Source of the DNA: Syntrophaceae bacterium UBA5764
Lineage (GTDB): Bacteria; Desulfobacterota; Syntrophia; Syntrophales; Smithellaceae
Length of the DNA: 23,045 nt
Reading direction: 5' to 3'
NCBI GenBank assembly: GCA_002418825.1
Contig: DIEW01000011.1
Location: 151 to 23,195 of the forward strand
Shown here: one piece after another, positions 15,127-22,332 of the stretch
Numbering within the stretch: position 1 is the first letter of the stretch
How the letters are laid out: every line of letters starts with the position of its first letter
Made by a program: the position numbers and the translations under genes
Notes under the pieces: generated by a model
Database searches by the model: none
Told to the model about the DNA's origin: nothing
Seen by the model: the letters and a program-made list of their open reading frames with translations, nothing else

Positions 15127-15387
15127 ATGGCAGAAAAGAAAATTGGCGAAGTCGTAAAATTTTTTGCAAAACCTTCCGTAGCGGCAGTTAAGATAGAGGA
15201 AGGCGAGTTGGCTGTCGGAGACAATATTAAATTTTCCGGCCACACCACCGATTTTACCGACGTGGTTCAATCAATGGAGGTTAATAATGTGTCGGTTCAA
15301 AAGGCAGTTGCTGGCGATTTTATCGGAATCAAGGTCTCTGATCGTGTGCGACCGGGTGATGAAGTGTTTAAGGTAATACCGGATTAA
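15127..15387 (+). CDS. Small free-standing EF-Tu domain 2-like protein, function unknown
   Basis: An 86-residue protein that looks like an isolated beta-barrel of the translation-factor domain 2 class: IGEVVKFF..VAAVKIEEGEL, AVGDNIKFSGHTTDFTDVVQ, SMEVNNVSV, AVAGDFIGIKVSDRVRPGDE. The alternating pattern of G-V, VGD, T-x2-V, AGD-x-IGIKV and GD-x-V matches domain 2 of EF-Tu and similar barrels. No GTPase motifs are present. GGAGGT at 15115-15120 fixes ATG 15127 over the upstream TTG at 15121. It is monocistronic in appearance, between the operon terminator and a 169-bp gap. Similar small proteins are annotated elsewhere as elongation factor-like; their role is not known to me. A resemblance to the C-terminal barrel of U32 peptidases is also possible. 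Confidence 0.85.
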   Translation: MAEKKIGEVVKFFAKPSVAAVKIEEGELAVGDNIKFSGHTTDFTDVVQSMEVNNVSVQKAVAGDFIGIKVSDRVRPGDEVFKVIPD

Positions 15388-15468
15388 AGGAGAATAAACA
15401 ATTCGCATTTTTTGCGGACGTAAAATTCAAAAACATTTGTAATCTGTTTATGCAGTATTCTCGATAAA

Positions 15469-15493
15469 GCCACTATGTCATTATTGATGTGGC
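15469..15493. repeat. Weak inverted repeat in the 15388-15556 gap
   Basis: GCCAC (15469-15473) can pair with GTGGC (15489-15493), with a small inner TCA/TGA stem. The bases after it (aacatttt) hold only a short T-run, so it is at best a poor terminator for the small gene ending at 15387. Apart from this hairpin I see no other signal in the 169-bp interval, and no promoter I would defend for the next gene. Confidence 0.25.
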
Positions 15494-15556
15494 AACATTT
15501 TGCACTTGTGCCTGCTAAAAAGATGAAAATCTAAAAATCAGTAAAAAATTGTCCTT

Positions 15557-16378
15557 ATGAAAAGTGAGATAGCTGACGCAATAAGACTTAAACACTGCCC
15601 TGTAGCTCTTTTTTGGTCGAAAGAAAAGCCTCATGGCGCAATGCAATTTCAGGAGGGCAAGTGGGGCTGTGTCATGTGGCTGGCAATTCACGCGGCCAAA
15701 GGAAAAACCGCTGTGTCAGATGCCAAGACCTTCGGTTGCGTCGGCGGCGGTGTCGGTCTTGGTTTCGGCAATCAATACAAAAATTTTCCCGGCGGGGAAG
15801 AGGGATTTTGCTATTTCCTTTCGCGGGGCAATGAAAAAAGAGACGGCGGCAGCGAACTGGCTCAAAAGATAAAACCTTTTCTGCGTGATGAAGCATATGG
15901 TAACTTCCTTCACGGGGAGCGTTATATTAAATACCCCGAGCTGGTCAGTAAGTTTATCAAGAATCTGCCGATAACAGAAATTCCGCAACTTTATGTTGTT
16001 TTTAAGCCTTTAAGCGCAATTGATTTAAAAAAAGAAAAACCACAATCAATAATATTATTTGTAAATCCTGATCAGCTCAGCGCACTTGTCGTTCTGGCCA
16101 ATTATGGTCGCGAAAGTAATGAAAATGTGATTATTCCCTATGCCGCGGGTTGCCAGACAATCGGTATTTATCCTTATCGTGAAGCGCAGACGTCAAAACC
16201 ACGTGCGGTCGTAGGGCTGACAGATATTTCCGCGCGTGTTTATACCCGTAAACAGCTGGGAGACGCCAATTATATGACTTTTACCGTACCGTTGGCTCTA
16301 TTTAAAGAAATGGAAAAGAATGTTGTAGATTCATTTTTGCAGCAGCATACCTGGCAGAGTTTACTTAACAAAGGCTAA
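15557..16378 (+). CDS. DUF169-type protein, function unknown
   Basis: A 273-residue soluble protein resembling the DUF169 family found in many anaerobic bacteria and archaea. The family-like features are the N-terminal LKHCPVALFW, the FQEGKWGCVMWLAIHAAKGK stretch, and the glycine-rich FGCVGGGVGLGFG (residues 59-71). Cysteines at 14, 38, 61, 85 and 199 are set in conserved-looking surroundings and could bind a metal or cluster, but that is inference. No signal peptide or membrane segment is seen. ATG 15557 lacks a clear Shine-Dalgarno. It is isolated by gaps of 169 and 176 bp, so it is probably its own transcription unit. Overlapping open frames in the same region are shadows. Confidence 0.8.
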   Translation: MKSEIADAIRLKHCPVALFWSKEKPHGAMQFQEGKWGCVMWLAIHAAKGKTAVSDAKTFGCVGGGVGLGFGNQYKNFPGGEEGFCYFLSRGNEKRDGGSELAQKIKPFLRDEAYGNFLHGERYIKYPELVSKFIKNLPITEIPQLYVVFKPLSAIDLKKEKPQSIILFVNPDQLSALVVLANYGRESNENVIIPYAAGCQTIGIYPYREAQTSKPRAVVGLTDISARVYTRKQLGDANYMTFTVPLALFKEMEKNVVDSFLQQHTWQSLLNKG

Positions 16379-16468
16379 AATGAGTGACACATAAGTTTCT
16401 AAATCTTTTTCTGACCAATAGGAAAACATTTTAATTTCGTGACGCAATCTGCAAAGAGAATACCCTCG

Positions 16469-16495
16469 AGTAATTATATAAAAATATTGATTACT
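16469..16495. repeat. AT-rich inverted repeat in the 16379-16554 gap
   Basis: AGTAAT (16469-16474) and ATTACT (16490-16495) form inverted arms that extend partly inward (TATA/TAT). It lies about 60 bp upstream of folC. The rest of this 176-bp gap shows no gene, no GC-rich terminator and no promoter that I can defend. The element is weak and may be chance in AT-rich DNA. Confidence 0.2.
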
Positions 16496-16554
16496 TAGCA
16501 AAGGTATGCTAGTGGAAAAGCATCTAAATTAGAAGAATCCAAGCGCAATGACGA

Positions 16555-17835
16555 ATGAAAAAATTTAATTATCTTAAATGTCTTGATAGCTTGAATATTG
16601 ATGTTATGCGTTTTGGTTTGGAAGCAATTTCCGAACTTCTCTCGCGTCTGAATAACCCGCAAAATACATATAAGACAATTCTGGTAGCCGGTACTAACGG
16701 CAAAGGTTCGACCGCCACGATGATTGCATCAATATTGCAAAACGCCGGGTATCGTGTCGGTCTTTACACATCACCGCACCTCGTTGATGTCCGCGAAAGG
16801 ATCGTGGTAAACGGTAAAATGATTTCTCGTGAGGATATTGGCCGTATAATCGCTTGTATAAAAAAAAAGAAAAATAATTCATTAACGTATTTCGAATTTC
16901 TTACCGCCGCCGCCTTTGTTTACTTTAGAAAGAAAAAAGTTGACGTTGCGGTTCTGGAAGTTGGTCTGGGCGGCAGGCTGGACGCAACAAACGTTTGCAC
17001 CCCATTGGTCTCGGTGATCACCAATATTTCCCTTGAGCATACGGCTTATTTAGGAAAGACACTGGAATCAATAGCCGGAGAAAAGGGGGGTATTGTCAAA
17101 CAAAAAGGCATTTGTGTTACGGCGGCAGGGCAAAAAAGGGTAATAAAAGTGCTTGAAAATATCTGCTTTCAGCGCCAGGCAAAAATATATAGACTGGGGC
17201 GTGACTTTGAAATCAGTAAACGAAAAAATGGATCTTTTGATTATTGCGGTATATTGCTTGATATATGCAAATTGTATATCGCGCTACGCGGAAATCATCA
17301 ACTAGCGAATGCCGCGCTGGCTTTAGCTGCTGTTGAAGTTATCGCCAAGAAAGGATTTTCTGTTGATGAACAGGCGATCCGTAACGGCTTGAAGAATACG
17401 AAAATACCCGCGCGAATGGAAACCATTCGAAATGCCCCCCCTTTTGTTTTGGATGGAGCACATAATCCGGCAGGGATCAGAGCTTTGTGCCGAACACTTA
17501 AAAACGATTATATATACCGTCGGCTAATTTTAATTTTTGCCTGTCTTACCGATAAAAATTATGGGCAGATGCTAAAAAAAATAGCGCCAAGAGCTCATAA
17601 AATAATTTTGCCAGAGCTTAGGACTGGTCGCGCCGAAGCGCCTAATAATATTAAAAAAATAATCGATGAAATTGGCTGTGAAACGATCATCGTAAGAAAT
17701 GTTTCTGGAGCGATTAAAGAAGCATTTTCCATTGCCTCAAAAGATGATTTGATTTGTGCAACGGGTTCCCTTTACCTGGCTTCAGAAATAAAACAAAAGT
17801 TTTCTAAAACCGGTTCTTATGATAAGAATCAATGA
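16555..17835 (+). CDS. folC: Bifunctional folylpolyglutamate synthase / dihydrofolate synthase
   Basis: A 426-residue Mur-ligase-type enzyme that adds glutamate to dihydropteroate and to folates, using ATP. Key motifs are the P-loop GTNGKGST (46-53), TSPHLVDVRERI (72-83), LTYFEFLTAAAFVYF, EVGLGGRLDATN, and the late DGAHNPAG (300-307). It is assigned to FolC rather than a Mur ligase by the TSPHL and GGRLDATN blocks and by the absence of a cell-wall gene context. ATG 16555 has only a weak purine stretch upstream. lptD follows after 29 bp and is probably co-transcribed. In related bacteria accD often precedes folC; here it does not. Confidence 0.96.
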   Translation: MKKFNYLKCLDSLNIDVMRFGLEAISELLSRLNNPQNTYKTILVAGTNGKGSTATMIASILQNAGYRVGLYTSPHLVDVRERIVVNGKMISREDIGRIIACIKKKKNNSLTYFEFLTAAAFVYFRKKKVDVAVLEVGLGGRLDATNVCTPLVSVITNISLEHTAYLGKTLESIAGEKGGIVKQKGICVTAAGQKRVIKVLENICFQRQAKIYRLGRDFEISKRKNGSFDYCGILLDICKLYIALRGNHQLANAALALAAVEVIAKKGFSVDEQAIRNGLKNTKIPARMETIRNAPPFVLDGAHNPAGIRALCRTLKNDYIYRRLILIFACLTDKNYGQMLKKIAPRAHKIILPELRTGRAEAPNNIKKIIDEIGCETIIVRNVSGAIKEAFSIASKDDLICATGSLYLASEIKQKFSKTGSYDKNQ

Positions 17836-17864
17836 ATTTTTAACAGAAAATCCAGGAGTGGTTT

Positions 17865-20198
17865 TTGATAAATAAATTTAATAATAAATTAATCATTTTC
17901 TGTCTCATTCTTGGGGTATTGTTTTTCGCTCATATCGATACATTTGCCGAGGAAAAAGAAGATAAAAAAGATTTTATCGAAATTGAAGCGGACAGTATGG
18001 ATTATGACTATACCAATGACAGATACCACGCTCAGGGAGCGGTAGTAATAAACTACAAAGACATGCATTTGAATGCTGATGACGTAAATCTGGATAATAA
18101 AAGTAAAGTAGCCACAGCGCAAGGCAATGTGTTTTTAAAAATGGGGGAAGATTATCTTAAAGGGGATAAGGTTATTTTTAATATCGAAAATCAAACCGGC
18201 GTTGCTTATGAAGGACAGGTTTTTTATGAAAGAAATCATTTTTACGTAAAGGGCGATAAAATAGAGAAGAAGGGGGAAAACACTTATTTCATTGAACAGC
18301 CAAGAGCCACAACTTGTGATGGAGAATCACCGGACTGGGAAATAGCCGGCTCGGAGATGGATGTGACTATTGAAGGTTATGGTAAGGTGAAAGATGCCCG
18401 TTTCCTTACGAAAGGGCTGCCGATTTTTTATTCTCCCTTCGTACTTTTCCCCGCCAAGACAAAAAGGCAATCAGGATTTTTGTTACCTTATTTATCTTAT
18501 TCCAGAAGTAAAAATGGCGCGGATATTGAAATTCCTTTTTTTTGGGCAATTTCTCCTCAAATGGACGCGACATTTTATCAGAGATACATGGAGAAGAGGG
18601 GATACAAGCAAGGCGTGGAATTTAGATATTTTTGGGGGGATCATTCGTTTGGTACCTGGTACGGCGATTTCATGGAAGATGGCGCTCATAATGTGGAGGC
18701 ACTCGACACCAGAGCAGACCGTGAGCACGAAGGTAGATTGAGACGATGGTCTTTTTATATTAACCACCAGACTAACTTTTCTGAAGATTTTTATGCCCGG
18801 GCTGATTTATACAAGGTTTCCGATAAATGGTATTTTAAAGATTTTGACAGCCATAATTATTATTTGGATCATTATGCCAGAAACGAAGAAGATCTGTTCA
18901 GGAAAATCCCCTTTAAAGGTGACGAGTCTCTGCGTTTGTTGGAATCTACCGCGCGTGTATACAAAGGATGGTCAAATTACAATTTGACGGGTTTAGTAAA
19001 TTATACTCATGATTTTGCCCCTGCGACCAATGATGCGACCTTGCAGAAATATCCGGAGATTATTTTAACGGGAATTAAGCAGCCTCTTCTTTCCACACCT
19101 CTTTATTATGAATTAAAAGGCACATATGATTATTTCTATCGCGCAGAGGGTCATAAAGGCCATTTATTTGACTTTAATCCTGCTGTTTCGCTGCCCATAG
19201 ATATTGGCGGCTTTATGAAAATTACGCCGCAATTTGAGCTAAAGCAAACTGCTTGGATGCGCGAAGATAATGAAATGGTAAGTGTAAATAAAAACGGCAA
19301 AATAGTGTCGTGGGGTGACAATAAAGGAAACGGAAATTTTACTACATATACAGCTTCAATAACTGCCAGTTCTCTGTTGGCTCGTGTATTTGATATCAAC
19401 ATGTTCAGCTGGGAGAAAATCAGACATGAAATCAGGCCAGAGTTATCTTACGCCTATACGCCAAATGTTAACCAAGATTATATTCTTGATTACGTGCCCT
19501 TGCTTAAGGAACAGAACGGGGTCACTTGGGCGTTGACCAATACATTAATGGCCAAAATAAAAGCTGATGAGGAAATTGGTGAGGACGCAGATTCAAGTAT
19601 AGACACGGACACAGATATAAGGCGACATGTAGACACTGACCAAGAGACGAACACAGGCATAGATATATCCGCGGATACAGTGGAAGATAAATATACTTAT
19701 CTTGAATTTTTAAGATTAAAGGTTTTCCAGACCTATGATATTAATGAGGCAAAAAGAAAAATAGAAGCTATTGGAGATAAAAGGCATCCTTTTTCAGACC
19801 TTGGTATCGAGTTTGACTTAAATCCTCATAAATACTTATCATTTAGGGCACGTAATGTGTATGATGTTTATAGTGGTTGGAAAGAAACGAATTATGATTT
19901 ATCTCTCAGTGATTGGCGTAATGACAAGATTACGGTTGGTTACCGCTATACTGATTCTGATCTGGCCACTGATTCTATTCGGACAGTTTTTCTTTCTGTC
20001 CAGGCAATAATTACCGATGATCTTGTGGCCCATTATCATTTAAGCCGGGATCAATTGCGTGCCCGAACAAATGACAGTACCATAGGTTTTACCTATTATA
20101 GCCAGTGCTGGAGTTTCGGAGTGGATTACGAGCGAACCCATGACGATGAAAGGTTTATTATTAGGGTATCGCTGTCCGGATTAGGTGAAATGCTATAA
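17865..20198 (+). CDS. lptD: LPS-assembly protein LptD (OstA)
   Basis: A 777-residue outer-membrane protein that, with LptE, inserts lipopolysaccharide into the outer leaflet. A signal peptide covers residues 1-28 (positive NKFNNK, hydrophobic core, then TFA before EE). An OstA-like beta-jellyroll follows (IEIEADSMDYDYTNDRYHAQ, GDKVIFNIENQTGVAYEGQV). The barrel begins near residue 190 with LPIFYSPFVLFPAKTKRQSG then FLLPYLSYSRSKNG. Mature cysteines are only C151 and C748. An Asp/Thr-rich insert is seen at about 567-607. The start is TTG at 17865, decided by AGGAGTG just upstream. LptD presence indicates a diderm with LPS. Confidence 0.95.
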   Translation: MINKFNNKLIIFCLILGVLFFAHIDTFAEEKEDKKDFIEIEADSMDYDYTNDRYHAQGAVVINYKDMHLNADDVNLDNKSKVATAQGNVFLKMGEDYLKGDKVIFNIENQTGVAYEGQVFYERNHFYVKGDKIEKKGENTYFIEQPRATTCDGESPDWEIAGSEMDVTIEGYGKVKDARFLTKGLPIFYSPFVLFPAKTKRQSGFLLPYLSYSRSKNGADIEIPFFWAISPQMDATFYQRYMEKRGYKQGVEFRYFWGDHSFGTWYGDFMEDGAHNVEALDTRADREHEGRLRRWSFYINHQTNFSEDFYARADLYKVSDKWYFKDFDSHNYYLDHYARNEEDLFRKIPFKGDESLRLLESTARVYKGWSNYNLTGLVNYTHDFAPATNDATLQKYPEIILTGIKQPLLSTPLYYELKGTYDYFYRAEGHKGHLFDFNPAVSLPIDIGGFMKITPQFELKQTAWMREDNEMVSVNKNGKIVSWGDNKGNGNFTTYTASITASSLLARVFDINMFSWEKIRHEIRPELSYAYTPNVNQDYILDYVPLLKEQNGVTWALTNTLMAKIKADEEIGEDADSSIDTDTDIRRHVDTDQETNTGIDISADTVEDKYTYLEFLRLKVFQTYDINEAKRKIEAIGDKRHPFSDLGIEFDLNPHKYLSFRARNVYDVYSGWKETNYDLSLSDWRNDKITVGYRYTDSDLATDSIRTVFLSVQAIITDDLVAHYHLSRDQLRARTNDSTIGFTYYSQCWSFGVDYERTHDDERFIIRVSLSGLGEML
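19600..19680 (+). repeat. Degenerate Asp/Thr-coding repeat tract inside lptD
   Basis: Within lptD, short units such as GACACGGAC, GACACTGAC, GAGACGAAC and GATACAGTG recur, coding a stretch rich in D and T (SIDTDTDIRRHVDTDQETNT). The repeats are imperfect. It looks like an old microsatellite-type expansion, probably in a surface or periplasmic loop of the barrel. Confidence 0.5.
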
Positions 20199-20253
20199 AA
20201 ATGTAGTTATTTGTATGTTTTAGGTGTTGTGAAAGATTAATGATGACGTAAGA

Positions 20254-20271
20254 TTACTTAATTTTAAGTAA
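20254..20271. promoter_or_regulatory. 18-bp palindrome upstream of the rplM promoter (candidate operator)
   Basis: TTACTTAATTTTAAGTAA has perfect eight-base arms around a central TT. It ends 18 bp before the TTGACA box at 20290 and begins 55 bp after the lptD stop. There is no GC-rich stem and no T-tail, so a terminator is unlikely. It could bind a dimeric regulator or simply act as an AT-rich upstream element. Confidence 0.4.
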
Positions 20272-20289
20272 CAAAATTCAATATTTTCC

Positions 20290-20318
20290 TTGACAAACGA
20301 AGATGAATTGCATAAATT
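20290..20318 (+). promoter_or_regulatory. Sigma70-type promoter for rplM-rpsI
   Basis: A perfect -35 box TTGACA at 20290-20295 is followed, with a 17-bp spacer, by TAAATT (20313-20318), a four-of-six match to the -10 box. An alternative register uses ATAAAT with a preceding TG. The region upstream is very AT-rich. Transcription would begin near 20325, leaving a leader of about 30 bases before the rplM ATG. The in-frame TTG of the longer rplM reading frame lies inside the -35 box, so it cannot be the start. Confidence 0.7.
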
Positions 20319-20355
20319 TCAACGTTCATTTATAAAAAAACATGGTGGTTTTAAA

Positions 20356-20787
20356 ATGAAAAAGACATATGTGGCGAAGACGGGAGCGGTGGACAAAGAT
20401 TGGTACATCGTCGATGCTTCGGATAAAATATTAGGTAGGTTGGCCAGTGAAGTGGCGCTTCGTTTACGGGGTAAGCATAAGGCTGTTTATACTCCGCATG
20501 TTGATGCGGGTGATTTTGTTGTAGTTGTTAATGCCGAAAAAGTTAAGTTGACGGGGAAAAAGCTAACTGACAAAATTTATTATTCATACTCTGGTTATCC
20601 TGGCGGTTTACGTGAAACTCCTGCCGGGAAAATGCTTGCTGAAAAACCGGAAAAAGTTATCCGCATGGCCGTTGCCGGTATGTTGCCAAAAAATAATCTG
20701 GGCAGAAAGATGCTCAAAAAGCTGAAAGTTTATTCCGGCAATATCCATCCGCATGAAGCTCAGTGCCCACGTGTTTTGTCTTTATAA
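20356..20787 (+). CDS. rplM: 50S ribosomal protein L13
   Basis: A 143-residue L13, an early large-subunit assembly protein. It reads MKKTYVAKTGAVDKDWYIVD, then ASDKILGRLASEVALRLRGK, YTPHVDAGDFVVVVNAEKV and the signature GMLPKNNLGRKMLKKLKVY with GNIHPHEAQ. ATG 20356 has GGTGG seven bases in front and gives the usual length; the frame is open to 20290 but that part overlaps the promoter. It is co-transcribed with rpsI 46 bp downstream, the standard pair. Confidence 0.97.
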   Translation: MKKTYVAKTGAVDKDWYIVDASDKILGRLASEVALRLRGKHKAVYTPHVDAGDFVVVVNAEKVKLTGKKLTDKIYYSYSGYPGGLRETPAGKMLAEKPEKVIRMAVAGMLPKNNLGRKMLKKLKVYSGNIHPHEAQCPRVLSL

Positions 20788-20833
20788 AGTGACTGGATTA
20801 TATAATATTTATTTTCAATAAATTGGAGAGGTT

Positions 20834-21226
20834 ATGTCCGAACAACGTTATTATGCAACCGGTAAAAGAAAAAGCGCTATTGCCCGCGTTTATATGAAGA
20901 CAGGCAGTGGTAATATTGTGGTAAATAAAAGAAACTTTGATGAGTATTTTACACGTCCCAGTTTGAAAATGGTCATCAAACAGCCTTTGGAAATTACAGG
21001 TAAAAAAGATCAGTTTGATTTTTACGTAAATGTGATTGGCGGCGGCGTTGCCGGTCAGGCGGGGGCAGTAAAGCACGGAATATCAAAAGCTCTATTGGAA
21101 TATGATGCCGAGCTACGTCCGATTTTGAAAAAAGCGGGTTTTTTGACCAGAGATGCCCGCGTAAAGGAAAGGAAAAAATACGGGCAGCCGGGAGCGCGGA
21201 AACGATTCCAATTCTCTAAACGTTAA
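20834..21226 (+). CDS. rpsI: 30S ribosomal protein S9
   Basis: A 130-residue S9, whose C-terminal tail reaches the P-site tRNA. The N-terminal YYATGKRKSAIARVYMKTGS, the central signature GGGVAGQAGAVKHGISKALL and the end DARVKERKKYGQPGARKRFQ with FSKR are typical. TGGAGAGG (20823-20830) precedes the ATG. It is the second gene of the rplM-rpsI unit and ends 8 bases before a terminator stem. Confidence 0.97.
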   Translation: MSEQRYYATGKRKSAIARVYMKTGSGNIVVNKRNFDEYFTRPSLKMVIKQPLEITGKKDQFDFYVNVIGGGVAGQAGAVKHGISKALLEYDAELRPILKKAGFLTRDARVKERKKYGQPGARKRFQFSKR

Positions 21227-21234
21227 TTTTGGCA

Positions 21235-21262
21235 GGGGGGGCTTCAGGCTCCCCTTTTTTTT
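21235..21262 (+). terminator. Intrinsic terminator after rpsI, abutting argC
   Basis: A G-run (21236-21241) plus C pairs with GGCTCCCC-type sequence (21248-21254), giving seven base pairs including one G-U, around a TTCAG loop, followed by eight T (21255-21262). It ends only 12 bp before the argC ATG. A competing stem, CCCC (21251-21254) with GGGG in 21263-21267, is also possible and would remove the terminator. Confidence 0.8.
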
Positions 21263-21274
21263 GGGGGATTTTTT

Positions 21275-22312
21275 ATGAAGAAGGCAGCGATATATGGGGC
21301 CAGCGGTTATACGGGACTGGAACTGATAAGAATTTTGCTTAATCATTCGAATGTAGAATTAACGGCGGTGACTTCGCGTCGGTTTGACGGGTTGACGGTG
21401 GCAGAGGTGTTCCCGGCTTTATCTGGCTTGACTTCTTTGAAGTATCAAAACGCAACGCCTCAGAAGATAGCTTCTGTATGTGACGTCATTTTCCTGGCTC
21501 TTCCCCATGGTGTTTCCATGGATATAGCGCCGCATTTTGTTGGTGCGGGGAAAAAAGTTATCGATTTGAGCGCTGATTATCGTCTGCGGGATGTTAAAGA
21601 ATACGAATCCTGGTACGTTCCTCACAAAAGCAGCAGTCTTTTGTCAGAAGCAGTGTATGGACTTCCTGAACTGTACCGAAAGCAAATAAAGAAATCTGTG
21701 CTTGTAGCCAATCCCGGCTGCTACCCCACCAGCATCATTTTGGGCTTGGCACCGGCTCTCAAAGACAAATTTTTGGAAGTATCCAGCATTATTGCTAATT
21801 CGGCTTCCGGAGCAAGTGGTGCGGGACGAGAACCGCAAATAGGTTCACTTTTTTGTGAAGTTGAAAACGGATTTAAGGCTTATAAGGTCGGAAAACACCG
21901 GCATACCCCGGAAATCGAGCAGGAGTTACGGATACTAGCCGGTAAAAAATTTAATATTACCTTCACGCCGCATTTGTTGCCGGTGAAAAGGGGGATTCTT
22001 AGCACAATTTACGCAACACTGGGGGAAAATATATCATTGGAAAGATTACACGAAGCTTATTGCTCGTTTTACGCTGAGGAAAAATTTGTGCGGATTTGTC
22101 CCCTAGGCGAGTATCCCAATATTTCTTCTGTTTGCGGCTCCAATTATTGTGATATTGGTGTATGCATTGATAAGCGCACAAACAGGGCAATTATTGTTGT
22201 AGCTGTTGATAATTTAATCAAAGGCGCAGCGGGGCAAGCCGTGCAAAATATGAATATAATGTACGGCTTCGATGAAGATGCCGGTTTATGCAATGTTCCT
22301 TTGTATCCCTGA
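21275..22312 (+). CDS. argC: N-acetyl-gamma-glutamyl-phosphate reductase
   Basis: A 345-residue cytosolic enzyme that reduces N-acetylglutamyl phosphate with NADPH, the third step of arginine (ornithine) synthesis. The nucleotide-binding GASGYTG is at 8-14. The catalytic cysteine is C149 in the signature VANPGCYPTS, and the histidine region KHRHTPEIEQEL follows. The start ATG 21275 has a G-run (GGGGGA, 21263-21268) as ribosome-binding site. It follows the rpsI terminator too closely for a separate promoter between them. cysS begins 20 bp after its stop. Linkage of rpsI and argC is, to my recollection, common in deltaproteobacteria. Confidence 0.97.
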   Translation: MKKAAIYGASGYTGLELIRILLNHSNVELTAVTSRRFDGLTVAEVFPALSGLTSLKYQNATPQKIASVCDVIFLALPHGVSMDIAPHFVGAGKKVIDLSADYRLRDVKEYESWYVPHKSSSLLSEAVYGLPELYRKQIKKSVLVANPGCYPTSIILGLAPALKDKFLEVSSIIANSASGASGAGREPQIGSLFCEVENGFKAYKVGKHRHTPEIEQELRILAGKKFNITFTPHLLPVKRGILSTIYATLGENISLERLHEAYCSFYAEEKFVRICPLGEYPNISSVCGSNYCDIGVCIDKRTNRAIIVVAVDNLIKGAAGQAVQNMNIMYGFDEDAGLCNVPLYP

Positions 22313-22332
22313 TGGAAGTAGTGTGAAGAAAC

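Noticed and set aside
15613..15988. Several overlapping open frames on both strands inside the DUF169 gene.
   Set aside because: They resemble no family and none has a good ribosome-binding site; the main frame is a coherent full-length protein.
16379..16554. Possible decayed gene or promoter in the gap before folC (TTGATT and TATGCT boxes).
   Set aside because: The boxes are spaced too closely (12 bp) and no continuous protein similarity could be recognised in the gap.
18394..18741. 115-residue open frame overlapping lptD on the same strand.
   Set aside because: It is out of frame with a clear LptD and its translation shows no recognisable features.
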